From: Synechococcus sp. BIOS-E4-1 | GTDB lineage: Bacteria; Cyanobacteriota; Cyanobacteriia; PCC-6307; Cyanobiaceae | Assembly: GCF_014279995.1 (NCBI RefSeq) | Contig: NZ_CP047935.1 | Coordinates: 1,151,243-1,215,242 of the forward strand | Reading direction: 5' to 3' | Length of the DNA stretch: 64,000 nucleotides | Part shown: positions 52,759 through 61,816 of the stretch, piece after piece | How the letters are laid out: each line of letters opens with the position of its first letter | Numbering within the stretch: position 1 is the stretch's first letter | Made by a program: the position numbers and the translations under genes | The notes under the pieces: generated by a model | Seen by the model: the letters and a program-made list of their open reading frames with translations, nothing else | Told to the model about the DNA's origin: nothing | Databases searched by the model: none

Positions 52759-52944
52759 TCATCGTTTCCTTTTTCGGCGATTTGCCTTACGCGTTCCCCC
52801 GTATCTGTAGCCCGGTTGGTCGGCAATTCTTGTCCAGCACGTTGCACATACAAGGGTCCACTCCGCTGTTATTTCGCTGCGCACGCGGTAGTGCACCCAT
52901 CCCTGAAGTCCACAGAGACTGCAACAGAATCGGCGTTCAGCCAT
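52759..52944 (-). CDS. small zinc-ribbon protein
   Basis: 61 residues, MAERRFCCSLCGLQG to NRRKRKR. CSLCG and CATCW are a CxxC...CxxC zinc ribbon, and the tail is strongly basic. It follows the DUF924 gene by 3 bases. The protein at 58858 has the same two-CxxC layout. Confidence 0.6.
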   Translation of the reverse strand: MAERRFCCSLCGLQGWVHYRVRSEITAEWTLVCATCWTRIADQPGYRYGGTRKANRRKRKR

Positions 52945-52947
52945 TGA

Positions 52948-53457
52948 TCAACGGCCCAGAGCTCCGTCCCGCCAGGGATATCGCGCGTGTTCGATCAGGA
53001 TGTCGCGATTGCGTCTGGCCACATCTGCGGTTGCAACATCAACCCATCTCTCCAGAAGAGGGATCGCCTTGTTCACCGTCTCGAGGCATTCGGCGTGCAA
53101 CAGCGGCATCAACCAGAACTGTCGACGTGCTCTCTGAGGTTCATGTTCCAGCCAATGTTGGTCCAGAGCGAGTTGGCTCAATCGCTGGGCGCGGACATCG
53201 CCCTGGTAGGCGCGCGCCTGATCACGCCAGATCTGTCGAGAGAACTGATCGAGTAACAACACGAGCGCCAAAGACGACGTCTGATCCGCTTCCCACGCGA
53301 TCAACCGGTTGTGCTGAGCTGCCTCAGCCAGTGCCCCGAATCGTTCGCTGACAGAACGATCAAATTCCTGATTGCGCCGGAACCATTGCCATGGCCTGCA
53401 TTCTTCAAACCAGAAGTGAAGGATGTCCTGCGCGAGGGGCAATGCCTCAGGCGGCAT
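52948..53457 (-). CDS. DUF924 family protein
   Basis: 169 residues. ILHFWFEECRPWQWF, LALVLLLDQFSRQIWRDQARAY and LMPLLHAECLETV match DUF924, a TPR-like helical fold of unknown activity. The conserved FGRYPHRN region appears as HARYPWRDGALGR and the protein then stops, so the usual last 15-20 residues are missing. It overlaps the upstream gene by 11 bases. Confidence 0.8.
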   Translation of the reverse strand: MPPEALPLAQDILHFWFEECRPWQWFRRNQEFDRSVSERFGALAEAAQHNRLIAWEADQTSSLALVLLLDQFSRQIWRDQARAYQGDVRAQRLSQLALDQHWLEHEPQRARRQFWLMPLLHAECLETVNKAIPLLERWVDVATADVARRNRDILIEHARYPWRDGALGR

Positions 53458-53770
53458 TGCGAACTCGTTTCACCGCCAGACCTGCTTCCGCAGCTGTGAC
53501 GGCAGCCAGCAACAAAAGGCCCACAAGTCCGATCAGCTGATTCTGGCTTTCCGCGTCAGCTGCGGCCCCTTGTCCAAGGGCAGCTCCGGCAACAAACCAG
53601 GCTGTTGCCAGTGCGGAGGTGATCCAGTAGGCCTTCCAGCGACGCTGGTAGAGATACCCCGCAACAAGGCCGGGCAATACATTCAGCACGACGGCAACCC
53701 ATCCTGCCGATGCGGCAAGAACCTGATCACGGTTGGGAAGGACCATCGGTGCTGAAGAGTGTGAGCTCAT
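53447..53770 (-). CDS. membrane protein
   Basis: 107 residues from MSSHSSAPMVLPNRD. Three hydrophobic helices: WVAVVLNVLPGLVAGYLY, YWITSALATAWFVAGAAL and LIGLVGLLLLAAVTAAEA. Translationally coupled to both neighbours by overlaps. Unrecognised. Confidence 0.55.
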   Translation of the reverse strand: MSSHSSAPMVLPNRDQVLAASAGWVAVVLNVLPGLVAGYLYQRRWKAYWITSALATAWFVAGAALGQGAAADAESQNQLIGLVGLLLLAAVTAAEAGLAVKRVRNAA

Positions 53771-53889
53771 GACTTGTTTTGATTGGCTGCGTAGGCCACG
53801 GCTCCACCCGCCACCAGAGTGAGCAGCCCGGTGCTCAGCAGAAATCCTGTAAGCATGATCAGGCCGAGGACGGAGCCAAGCAGTGACAT
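53767..53889 (-). CDS. very small membrane protein
   Basis: 40 residues from MSLLGSVLGLIMLTG. One hydrophobic helix, Asn/Lys tail. Its stop overlaps the start of the next gene (ATGA). The longer frame to 54021 has no good start. Confidence 0.5.
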   Translation of the reverse strand: MSLLGSVLGLIMLTGFLLSTGLLTLVAGGAVAYAANQNKS

Positions 53890-54009
53890 TTTCACTCGCA
53901 GCAACTTGGATTTGAATAACAGGATCAGCAACAGCGTCACGGTTGCCTTGAGTCCGGCAATCTTGGCGGTGCTGATCGGGCAGAAAGGAACGAAAGGAGG
54001 AATCATCGA

Positions 54010-54456
54010 ATGGACCTGCACAAGGGTGCGACCCCGTCACTCTGTCGTTTCCCAGGCGCTGCTGTGGATCAACCTCTGCAACGGCAAGAGATTTGGGGCA
54101 ATCGCCTGTTGTCGTTCCTGCTGGTGTTGATCGTGATGACCACGGCGGTGCTGCCGGTGTCAGCGGCCTGGATCTGTGACGGTGACAGGCTGTCTGCGGA
54201 ACCCATTCAGCTCGGTCGGGACGCCTTTGGCGCCACGGCTGATCCAATCCCTAACAGTGCCGAAGGCACCGTACCCGGGGATCTGATCCTGCTCAGCTGG
54301 CGGGGCGTGACCCTTCAGTTACCGCGAACCAACAATGCTGGGGCTCCGAGTTACACAGACGGTCGCTGGTGGTGGCAGGTCGAGGATCCTGAGCATCCCG
54401 ATTTCCGCCAGCGCAAGGGGGGCATCGTCAGTTATGCCTGCAGTCCTGAACGATGA
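54010..54456 (+). CDS. exported hypothetical protein
   Basis: 148 residues. Residues 33-52 (LLSFLLVLIVMTTAVLPVSA) form a signal peptide; the true start may be later than the first ATG. The mature part has WICDGDRL and SYACSPER, two Cys likely paired, and Trp-rich WWWQVEDPEHPDF. Unrecognised. Confidence 0.5.
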   Translation: MDLHKGATPSLCRFPGAAVDQPLQRQEIWGNRLLSFLLVLIVMTTAVLPVSAAWICDGDRLSAEPIQLGRDAFGATADPIPNSAEGTVPGDLILLSWRGVTLQLPRTNNAGAPSYTDGRWWWQVEDPEHPDFRQRKGGIVSYACSPER

Positions 54457-55276
54457 ACTTCCGGCTTCAGGTTGCGGGTGCCAGGCCCTGCACAAGTGAG
54501 TACTCATAGGCCGCAGCCGCCAGGAGCAGCACTCCGATCACACCAATCAGCACTCGACCGTCAATGCGTTCCAAGGTGAGACAGTCTGCCGGGCAGAACC
54601 AATGAAGACCCAGGCTAGGTGTGATGCGGCGACGGGGCTACAACTCGAAGGCTCTGCGCTATCGCTCGTTTTCTTCAAATCGGTCTATCTCCATAGGAAC
54701 TGAGGCGCAGCTAAGTATTGGACAGTGGTACAATATATTATGCTGACTTTAACTCATTAACGCCATGTTCTGTGTTGCGCTCTGATCAGTATTGGGTGCG
54801 AATTGGATGAGATGTGAATATTCAGACTGCCTTGGCGTGAATGAATGTCACCAGGTCTGCCTTGACTCAGCGAATGTCACCTGAATCAGCATCCGCAACC
54901 TGAAAGAGGTTGTGAATGCTTGTGCTTGGGACATAAGCTGCACCTTCAGAGAAGATCAGCTCAGAGGCGCATAAAGAATGATTCCTGCAGTCAGAAGAGC
55001 CAGCAGCGATGAAAAGATATAGAAGAAAACCATTGACGCGAGCGACAAAAGCGAATTGCCAGAGAACCTGCCTCAGTCAAACTTGGCTGAAGTTCAGTGA
55101 AGGTAATGAGGATCACAGCCGCACCATATTTGTTGTGCTTGTATCGATTAAAAGACTCGCTCGAAGATTTTTTGGTTTTAAACGTTGTATTGGATGTGCA
55201 TGATGAGCACAATCAGGCCTGGTGTCTTGTCTAAGAACAGTGGGCGTTCCCCTCGCCGCTCGAAGATGCGGTGTCC
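54457..55276. other. intergenic stretch, only tiny frames
   Basis: Two tiny minus-strand membrane frames are possible: 54467-54574 (TTG start, about 35 residues) and 54956-55033 (25 residues, MVFFYIFSSLLALL). Neither has a clear ribosome-binding site. Confidence 0.3.
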
Positions 55277-55408
55277 ATGAACATTCCTGCACTGGATCGA
55301 CACCAGTGTCAGCTGCTCATGGCGTCTGTGGCCCCTGCTTTTGTTGTGGTGATGGCAGAGGTGCTGGCGGCAGTGGAGCCCTTTCCCATTCCTGCTGGTT
55401 GCTCGTAG
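55277..55408 (+). CDS. possible small hydrophobic peptide
   Basis: 43 residues, MNIPALDRHQCQLLMA to PAGCS. One hydrophobic helix (SVAPAFVVVMAEVLAAV). Weak support. Confidence 0.3.
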   Translation: MNIPALDRHQCQLLMASVAPAFVVVMAEVLAAVEPFPIPAGCS

Positions 55409-55428
55409 CCACAACAAAGATCACCCGC

Positions 55429-56592
55429 TCATTCTGACTCAGGCTCTTCAGACTCCTTTTGCAATGACTGGCCTTTGTATTCATTGTCTAGATGTGTATC
55501 GGTCTCCACCAGGGTCCAGCCGTCATCCCGAAGCATTGAGTTGATCACCTGATCGCGATAGTCGACCTCCAAAGCACCATCAATCCCGAATGCGGCCATG
55601 ATCTTGTCACGATCGGCGATTAAATCTTCTCTGTAGATCTCATAGAGGTCCGGGTTTTCGATCAAACTTGGATCGGGCTTGCCATCCAGCCGCCACAGCC
55701 ATCGGTAAAGGAAAGGTTTGTATTTCGACTTGGTCCGCACGATGGGCAACAGCTGATCCAGTGTCAGCAGATCGCACCGGGTCTGCGCGTCCCAGATCTG
55801 TTCATCACTGAGGGCTTCTGATGTCTGCTTGCAGTGATCGAAGAGAGCCTTAATGAACTGCTGAGCTGTGCACTGAAATGAAAGTTCCTGGGGGGCGATA
55901 CCCTCTTGAGCCAGATACACCATTCGGTTGAGGTCGTTCTGGCAGAAGCTTCCCTGCAGGGCATAAACGGCGGCAGCTTTGCGAATGTCCCAGAACAAGC
56001 CGGTGTTGTCCGCACAGGCACGGGTGATGAAGGCATTAAAAACTTTTTGATGATCGGGAGTGATATGAATTGAAAGGGCTCGCACCGCTGATGCAAACTC
56101 CTGTTCCAGCTGACGATCGAAACCCTGCTGATGGGATCTGTAGAGAGCACTGCGGCGCCACTCATTGAGGTCTCCCTCCCATCGCGCGGGTGGACTGGGA
56201 TCTTTGTACAACTGAAATTTCTCTTTTCCCTCCAGGCTCCAGTTGTAAGCCGATAGATCCTCGGCTTTCACACCCTCGACCATGTGGATGTCGTGGCCCT
56301 GCTGATTGGAAATGAGACGCACCACCGCCAGAGTGCTGCGCGGTAGTTCGATCGTGTCAATGGCGATCACTCCTGTTCCCTCGCTGGATAGTTCGATCAG
56401 CGTGCCGTTGTCGTTGTGGCTGAAGCTGTGCAGGCAACTTTCAGAGAGGCGCTCGCTGCGAATTTTCTTCGTGATCGGATCGATTCCGATCGAATATGAC
56501 CCGATGGGAACTCCTTTGATGCCGTTAGGTCGCCATGAGCTTTCGTCTGAACTGCAGATCAGGACCACCCGATTGTCGATCTGACGTGTCAT
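55429..56592 (-). CDS. hypothetical protein
   Basis: 387 residues from MTRQIDNRVVLICSS. Beta-rich N-terminal 130 residues, helical middle (LNEWRRSALYRSHQQGF, DNTGLFWDIRKAAAVYAL), acidic tail. No catalytic motif seen. The gene is on the AT/GC average of the region. Unrecognised. Confidence 0.6.
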   Translation of the reverse strand: MTRQIDNRVVLICSSDESSWRPNGIKGVPIGSYSIGIDPITKKIRSERLSESCLHSFSHNDNGTLIELSSEGTGVIAIDTIELPRSTLAVVRLISNQQGHDIHMVEGVKAEDLSAYNWSLEGKEKFQLYKDPSPPARWEGDLNEWRRSALYRSHQQGFDRQLEQEFASAVRALSIHITPDHQKVFNAFITRACADNTGLFWDIRKAAAVYALQGSFCQNDLNRMVYLAQEGIAPQELSFQCTAQQFIKALFDHCKQTSEALSDEQIWDAQTRCDLLTLDQLLPIVRTKSKYKPFLYRWLWRLDGKPDPSLIENPDLYEIYREDLIADRDKIMAAFGIDGALEVDYRDQVINSMLRDDGWTLVETDTHLDNEYKGQSLQKESEEPESE

Positions 56593-56691
56593 CGTCCCCA
56601 TCCTGAGGGCTGGCACCTTAATCGTTTCGACCAGAGCCCAGAGCCAGCCGGTTTCGGGTTCCGTTGGCCATGCGTCATGACCTCCACATGC

Positions 56692-56946
56692 TCAGCCCCC
56701 AGCTGAGCTGAACGAGGCTGAATGAATTACGGGATGAACGGGCGGATCGTCTGGCTCGGATTGATCCACTAAAAGCTGTCCGTCTTTCCAAAGACATTGC
56801 ATTTCAAGGGAATCGAGGTCAATAACGCGATAAGCACCCTCGCATTGCGCCGACAAGATGCGCACTCTGACTCTTGCTTCATCGAGAAAGAGGCCTCGTT
56901 GCTTGGTTTGCCAACCCTTGTCTGTCAGTCGCTGAATCGAAAACAC
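56692..56946 (-). CDS. small hypothetical protein
   Basis: 84 residues, MFSIQRLTDKGWQTK to ASFSSAGG. Beta strands with WQTKQRGLFLDEARVRVRIL and RVIDLDSLEMQCLW. Same strand as the 55429 gene, 99 bases upstream. Unrecognised. Confidence 0.5.
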   Translation of the reverse strand: MFSIQRLTDKGWQTKQRGLFLDEARVRVRILSAQCEGAYRVIDLDSLEMQCLWKDGQLLVDQSEPDDPPVHPVIHSASFSSAGG

Positions 56947-57105
56947 TGAAGGACCTGACTTCTTCTTTCAGCCTGGATGCTGATGAACCTTTTTCGTTGC
57001 AAGCTGCGGGGAAGCTTCGGGATCACGTTCAAGGTTGACCAGGCAAATCACCCCTTGCCCGACCCAACTGGACTGATTCAAATTCAGCTGTGTTGCTGAT
57101 CAGTC

Positions 57106-57191
57106 AAAAAGAAACCCCCGCCGAAGGCAGGGGTTCTGAAAACTCTGCGGGAGTGTGTCCTTGTTTCCACCCCGTGAGCTTTTCTCCTCAC
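57106..57191 (-). ncRNA. Yfr2-family-like small RNA, second copy
   Basis: Minus strand: GTGAGGAGAAAAGCTCAC hairpin, GGTGGAAACAAGGACACACTC, then a CCCCTGCC/GGCGGGGG-type terminator with T-rich end. Its promoter TGGCAC, 17 bases, TATTTT (57198-57226) is conserved with the 39-kb copy. The central GGAAACA stretch is identical between copies. Confidence 0.65.
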
Positions 57192-57274
57192 TTATTCAAA
57201 ATAGCCACTTTGGTGGCACTGTGCCAGTTGTTGTTCAACCAGTCCGTTGAAAGGCACACCCCATGGCGTGAGTC

Positions 57275-57348
57275 TGGCGCGGGCTTTCCTCCGCGAGACA
57301 GTCAACTGCTCACACCGACTGATCGCTCCTGGGCGCGATGAGTTTTTT
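57275..57348 (+). ncRNA. degenerate Yfr1-like locus
   Basis: In the same relative position as the 39534 Yfr1, this reads AACTGCTCACAC (one change in the motif), then a weak hairpin near ATCGC/GCGAT and six T. A TTGAAA -35 is conserved upstream but the -10 is poor. Probably a decayed copy. Confidence 0.35.
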
Positions 57349-57641
57349 CCGTCTTGCTTGTCTTGTTCTGGCAATGACGGGCTTGCTCCGCGCAACTGCA
57401 GCTTCGATCGCCCTCTCATCCCCTGCCTGCCGCCTGCGTTAAGCAGCGAATCCTTGTATGACAGTTGCTGGCTCTTGGCTGAGCTTGCTTTCTGGGGCGG
57501 GATCCCGCCACCAAGAAGAAGGCACAGTGGGATGCCTGTTGTCACTGCCCATTGGTTCGGCTGGCACCAGCGCATCCTCTGGCTCGGAGAACAACAGCTT
57601 TGAGTGAGAGCATCTTTTTGAAGTAAGAGCATCTGTCAGCC

Positions 57642-57689
57642 GGAACAGCCTTCAGCAGGAACAGCTTTCAGCAGGAACAGGCTTCAGCA
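57642..57689 (+). repeat. 16-bp tandem repeat, three units
   Basis: GGAACAGCCTTCAGCA is repeated three times with one-base changes. No function evident. Confidence 0.6.
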
Positions 57690-57778
57690 GGGTCAATTTT
57701 CGCTCGGCTGGTCAGCACCGGGACGCCATCAGTTCTATGGATCCCTGGGCCAGTCAGGAGAGATGATTTTCCGCCTGT

Positions 57779-57871
57779 TCAGGCCGTTGCCTTCACCACA
57801 AAGGTCATCACCATGACGGCGAGTGCAACCATGCAGCCGAAGAGGGGCAGAGACAGGTACAGTCCTTTCAT
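57779..57871 (-). CDS. very small membrane peptide
   Basis: 30 residues, MKGLYLSLPLFGCMVA to VVKATA. One hydrophobic helix. No ribosome-binding site seen, so support is weak. Confidence 0.35.
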   Translation of the reverse strand: MKGLYLSLPLFGCMVALAVMVMTFVVKATA

Positions 57872-58003
57872 TGGTATGCCAGCGGTCCTCGACTATGGAC
57901 GCTTTTTTCTTTTCGACGACTAAGGATTAATGCTCATTTCTCCATCAGTGACTAGAACACTGTTCAAATCGATTCTCGTTGTCATGTCAGCCAGGATCAC
58001 GAC

Positions 58004-58468
58004 ATGAAGCGCAATTGGAGTGAGATCGAGCCGCACTGGTTGCGACTGAGTAACAGGACTGCATTTGATCTCAGCGCTGAGTGCGTGGTGATTGATCAGC
58101 AGAACGAGGTGATGCAGACCACCCTTTCAGGCCTCTCGACTCATCTCAGAGTCTCGTCTGCCATGTCGAATCCTCTGGTGAAACAGTTCATTGCTCTGGC
58201 GAGAGAGCTTGGAGCAGAGAATGCCATGCACAAGATGCTGATGGAGTCGGGGGAGGAATTCGCTCAGTTATGGAAGGAGGCTCAATCGGACTTGCAGCGA
58301 GGCGCTATCACGACGATGGACGATGTTGTCGAGGCAGTTGCAACCGCAAAGAAAGGCTATGACGAATCCCCGAGACGAATCCTTGTGATTCAAGTCAATC
58401 AACGCGATTGCGACGTACTCCTGGTTGGGCCACCGGATCATGACGAGTCAGAGTCTTTTAATGCCTGA
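58004..58468 (+). CDS. hypothetical protein
   Basis: 154 residues. The second half from MSNPLVKQFIALAREL is a coherent helical protein (EEFAQLWKEAQSDLQRG, DDVVEAVATAKKGYD). The first 50 residues are less protein-like, so ATG near 58163 may be the true start. It overlaps the next frame. Confidence 0.45.
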   Translation: MKRNWSEIEPHWLRLSNRTAFDLSAECVVIDQQNEVMQTTLSGLSTHLRVSSAMSNPLVKQFIALARELGAENAMHKMLMESGEEFAQLWKEAQSDLQRGAITTMDDVVEAVATAKKGYDESPRRILVIQVNQRDCDVLLVGPPDHDESESFNA

Positions 58469-58802
58469 AATTTATGGTTTGAGGATCAATCAATCGGCGG
58501 CTGCTTTGCTTGCTTTGATTCAGGGGGCTGATTTCCATGAACAATCAATAGGTTCGCTCCCTGATCGGCATCTCACTTCGTGCAACACTATCCGGCCACA
58601 GAAAATCAATTATGCCCATCAAGATATTGTCTTGAATGAGACTCCCTTAAATGACATTGCCTTCAATGACACTGCATTCAATGACACTGCCTTGAATGAC
58701 ATCGGTGCATCAATTCACGTTCTGGAAAAACGCGTGCCACGTTGTGGCAGTGATCTCGGTTGGATCCTGATGCAAGCCCAATCTCTTTATGGAGTTGGCT
58801 GA
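58461..58802 (+). CDS. hypothetical protein with short repeats
   Basis: 113 residues from MPEIYGLRINQSAAA. A 15-bp unit is tandemly repeated five times at 58629-58703, encoding VLNET, PLNDI, AFNDT, AFNDT, ALNDI, a pentapeptide-like pattern (AxNxx). Repeat number could vary between strains. Otherwise unrecognised. Confidence 0.45.
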   Translation: MPEIYGLRINQSAAALLALIQGADFHEQSIGSLPDRHLTSCNTIRPQKINYAHQDIVLNETPLNDIAFNDTAFNDTALNDIGASIHVLEKRVPRCGSDLGWILMQAQSLYGVG

Positions 58803-58857
58803 ACCAGCGAGCTAATCGTTATTGAAGACGATGGTCGGTCCTCACTTGAAAATTCAA

Positions 58858-59058
58858 TCAGAAGTTGCAGCGCTTGTGTTTGATCAGCATTAGCAGGCGC
58901 CGTTTGGTCTCAAGTCGTTGTTCTGGCAACTGTTCTTCAAGCGGTGGAACTCCACTCCAGCAAGGCGAACAGAACATGTGGCCATTACGCAGCCAGTACG
59001 TTTTCATCGAACCTCCAACTGACTGGCCACAGATCAGACATTGAAAAGGCTCTGGCAT
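58858..59058 (-). CDS. small zinc-ribbon protein
   Basis: 66 residues from MPEPFQCLICGQSVGG. CLICG and CSPCW are two CxxC pairs, then a charged helix. Similar layout to the protein at 52759, so the two may be paralogues. Confidence 0.55.
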   Translation of the reverse strand: MPEPFQCLICGQSVGGSMKTYWLRNGHMFCSPCWSGVPPLEEQLPEQRLETKRRLLMLIKHKRCNF

Positions 59059-59081
59059 CGTCAACGCAGACCTGCAACCTG

Positions 59082-59237
59082 TCAGGCCACAGTGCGCTTC
59101 TTTGCTGATGAAGACTGTTCAGAATAAGCGTCTGGCTTGGTGGGTGAATCTTTTGTCGACATTGGTGTGCCAAACCAACGCCGCTTGCCGCCTACCACAA
59201 TGTAATCGTCGTAACTGTTTTGATGCTTGTCAGACAT
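59082..59237 (-). CDS. small protein with IVVGGxRRWF motif
   Basis: 51 residues from MSDKHQNSYDDYIVVG. DYIVVGGKRRWFGTP recurs as DFIVVGGRRRWFSVP in the protein at 63172. Basic and short; a paralogous pair of unknown role. Confidence 0.5.
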   Translation of the reverse strand: MSDKHQNSYDDYIVVGGKRRWFGTPMSTKDSPTKPDAYSEQSSSAKKRTVA

Positions 59238-59473
59238 GGAGACACTTCTGATGTCCTGATCGTTGCGAACCTGTGTTTGAATGCCAGCCTCCTTAACCAA
59301 TTTTCAAATACAGCTGCATCAGTCGCCGGGCCACGATCTCCCGCCACTGAGTTGGTCTTGATGGCGGGAGTGTCAACTGATGAGCTTGCCGTCAACAACT
59401 TGTCTCAGAAGTTCGACATTTTGCAGAACAGTTCGTATGTCAGAGCTTGATGTGTTCGAGGATTTGCTCGCTG

Positions 59474-59701
59474 CTACTCGATCTCTGGACGTCTCCGACC
59501 TGCATGGATGGTCGCAACTTCTGTGATTTCCTCAATCACCAAGTGCTTACGCCAGTCTTGTGAGCCATTCAGTAAGTGATCGAGTTCCTCCGCTGTCAAT
59601 TTGTTGTCCAGTCCGCCGAGGGTGCCTTTGATGGCGCATTTGATGATGATCTCTTGCTCATACGCCATGATTTGAAGACTGCTCGCTTCAGTCTGCTCCA
59701 T
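59474..59701 (-). CDS. small Nif11-length hypothetical protein
   Basis: 75 residues, MEQTEASSLQIMAYE to GRRRPEIE. LTAEELDHLLNGSQDWRKHL is a clear helix pair. No core peptide. MAYEQEIIIKCA is an alternative start. Unrecognised. Confidence 0.5.
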   Translation of the reverse strand: MEQTEASSLQIMAYEQEIIIKCAIKGTLGGLDNKLTAEELDHLLNGSQDWRKHLVIEEITEVATIHAGRRRPEIE

Positions 59702-59734
59702 GATTGCGAGTTCGCTTGAGGTTGGTCTGTTTGT

Positions 59735-60052
59735 TTACCACCTGAATTTTTCGGTGGGCTTGGCATTCCCTCTCAGTTGCATCAACTCATCGGCGAAAAC
59801 AGGATTGTCATTATCTGGTAACTCAAACACATAGCCGATGTATTGGATCTCTTTCTTTTCGCAGAATCGATTTGTTGTGGAACCCTTGTATTCAATGCTC
59901 TCTAAGTATCCGCTTGGCTCAAGTGTGAATTGAACGCCTTGGCTGGCCCAGTCTTCACATGCTTGTTCTGCTTGCAGGACTGACTGATAATTGTTGCTGC
60001 ATGCTGTCAAGCTGCCAATCACGAACATCAGAAACAAAGGAAGAGTTTTCAT
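59735..60052 (-). CDS. lipoprotein
   Basis: 105 residues from MKTLPLFLMFVIGSL. The lipobox LTAC at the end of the hydrophobic segment predicts a lipid-anchored Cys. The mature part has two further Cys (QACEDW, RFCEKK). Unrecognised. Confidence 0.6.
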   Translation of the reverse strand: MKTLPLFLMFVIGSLTACSNNYQSVLQAEQACEDWASQGVQFTLEPSGYLESIEYKGSTTNRFCEKKEIQYIGYVFELPDNDNPVFADELMQLRGNAKPTEKFRW

Positions 60053-60109
60053 TGCATCGATGCGAAAATGTGCTTCTTCTCTAACCAAGCCTACTTGCGC
60101 TTTGATTGT

Positions 60110-60301
60110 TCAATGGACGTTGACTGCTAGCCGTTGTCGATCGATCTGTTCAGGTGGCTTCGACTCTTGATGACGTCGTGCCATCAATTGTTTGCACCAC
60201 TGCAGTTCGCTTGCTCCAACAATCCATTCCATTGGTCTCAAATCGGGGAAGTCCGCTTCCGTTTTGAAATTGGCGAGGCTCTGCTGAGCCATGACGGCCA
60301 T
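60110..60301 (-). CDS. small hypothetical protein
   Basis: 63 residues from MAVMAQQSLANFKTE. PDLRPMEWIVGASELQWCKQ then a charged tail. Unrecognised. Confidence 0.45.
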   Translation of the reverse strand: MAVMAQQSLANFKTEADFPDLRPMEWIVGASELQWCKQLMARRHQESKPPEQIDRQRLAVNVH

Positions 60302-60629
60302 CTTTCCCAAGATGTCAGATCTCGATTGGAGCAGTGCGGGTTGCGCCACTGCCTCCTGTGTGGCAGATGCTGAGAATTGTTTGTTGTATTACTGCAGTGA
60401 GTGACTGTTGCTTCCAGTGTTGCACGAGTTGATGCCTCGTTCCTTGAAAATGGGCTGAATCTATGGGTTCTCTGACGCCTGACTGTGAGCCACCCCAACG
60501 CATTTACTTTGAAGTTGGGAAGAAGCTCAGTTCCTTTGAGCATCTACGGCTGCCAGCTCACGGATTCGTCAAAGGTTGAGTCACAATTTCATGTGGCGCA
60601 ACTTCTTTCAGCCATGCCAATGGATGTCG

Positions 60630-60830
60630 ATGAACTTGCATGATCCCCGCTGGATTTTGGTTGCCTGGGCCGTGGTGGCGCTCGCTTCCGCACTGCGCTT
60701 CTGGAGACTCACCGGTCCCTTTCGCTCCAAAATGAAGGCGCAGCAGCGTTTGGAATCGCTCAACCCTCAGCAGGCGCGCGCCTCTCTTGAAAGGTCCTGG
60801 CTGAAAAGCGACACACGAAACCATCGCTGA
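60630..60830 (+). CDS. small single-helix membrane protein
   Basis: 66 residues from MNLHDPRWILVAWAVV. One helix, then a basic amphipathic segment (FRSKMKAQQRLESLN). Next gene starts 13 bases later on the same strand. Confidence 0.5.
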   Translation: MNLHDPRWILVAWAVVALASALRFWRLTGPFRSKMKAQQRLESLNPQQARASLERSWLKSDTRNHR

Positions 60831-60843
60831 ATAAAATGGGCGG

Positions 60844-61197
60844 ATGGCTGATTCGATGTCATCTCAGCGTTTGGAGCGGGAGCTGACCAGGGCCGTTGAA
60901 ATGGGTCGTTGGCTCAGCGATGACGAGCTCGAGCAGATCGAGCTCGAGCAGCGAGTGAACCGACTGCAGCAACAGCAGGATGATCAGCGGCGTTTGAAGC
61001 TAGGTCTCTTCACAGCTGTCTGTGTGGTCATTCCGCCCCTTTGGCCTGTCGCTCTGGGGCTCAGTCTCCATCTGCTGTTTCCCCAGTCATTTCGCCGACT
61101 GCTCTGGTTCGCCGGAGGAAGCCTGTTACTGCTCACTTTGCTTGGAGCAGCTGTGAGTGTTGCTGTTGTGTCGTTGCTCTGGATGTTGATCAGCTGA
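60844..61197 (+). CDS. membrane protein with coiled-coil N-terminus
   Basis: 117 residues. Residues 1-50 are a charged coiled coil (EQIELEQRVNRLQQQQDD); two to three helices follow (LGLFTAVCVVIPPLWPVALG, LWFAGGSLLLLTLLGAA). Unrecognised. Confidence 0.55.
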   Translation: MADSMSSQRLERELTRAVEMGRWLSDDELEQIELEQRVNRLQQQQDDQRRLKLGLFTAVCVVIPPLWPVALGLSLHLLFPQSFRRLLWFAGGSLLLLTLLGAAVSVAVVSLLWMLIS

Positions 61198-61319
61198 TTT
61201 TCAGAGATTGAGGATCAACCAGGCCAGTGAACATCCGACCAACAGAGAGATAATGCCAAGCAGAGCCTTCCTGAAGCGTGACTCATTGAACTGGAATAAG
61301 GGTCTCCAGAATCACTCAG

Positions 61320-61475
61320 TCAGGTCAGCCTGATTGATCCATTGTCAACCTGTCTGAGCAGATCGCTGCGTAGTTTGAGATCCTGGTCGTCGAGATCCCT
61401 GAGTGTGAGCAGCGATCGGTAAGCAGCTTCACTGATGCGGCTGTGTAGTTTGGCGTTCAGGTAGAGCTCAACCAT
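61320..61475 (-). CDS. small helical hypothetical protein
   Basis: 51 residues from MVELYLNAKLHSRIS. EAAYRSLLTLRDLDDQDLKLR suggests helices. Below usual length cut-offs. Unrecognised. Confidence 0.5.
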   Translation of the reverse strand: MVELYLNAKLHSRISEAAYRSLLTLRDLDDQDLKLRSDLLRQVDNGSIRLT

Positions 61476-61594
61476 GGGTGACCTGATCCTTGAAGAACCC
61501 TAATCGCGAAAGTCAGTCGATTGTGGGGCTCCGCAGGTTCATTGGACACCGCTGTCAGGTGACTTTGAGGCAATGATTGCCAGGGCGGGCCGCA

Positions 61595-61792
61595 TCATCC
61601 ACCCGTCGGGATGAACGTAGGCATGTCCTGTTTGAGTACCCAGCAGGTTGCTGCTTTCTGTGTCTGCCAGGCCTGCATCAGTTGTCTGGCCAAGTGGCGA
61701 AGCTGCTCAGGATCCTGGGTTGTTTCGAGGGCACGATTGAATTGCTCGATCTGGAATTGCTGTTCGGTGGTGAGTTGAATGCTGCCGTTCAT
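61595..61792 (-). CDS. NblA-like small protein
   Basis: 65 residues from MNGSIQLTTEQQF. The order LTTEQQFQIEQFNRAL, then PEQLRHLARQLMQAW, QTQKAATCWVLKQ resembles NblA, the small helical adaptor for phycobilisome degradation, in length and spacing of its helices. Identification by eye only; an unrelated helical protein is possible. Confidence 0.45.
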   Translation of the reverse strand: MNGSIQLTTEQQFQIEQFNRALETTQDPEQLRHLARQLMQAWQTQKAATCWVLKQDMPTFIPTGG

Positions 61793-61816
61793 GTCGATCA
61801 ACATTGCGTAGTGCAC

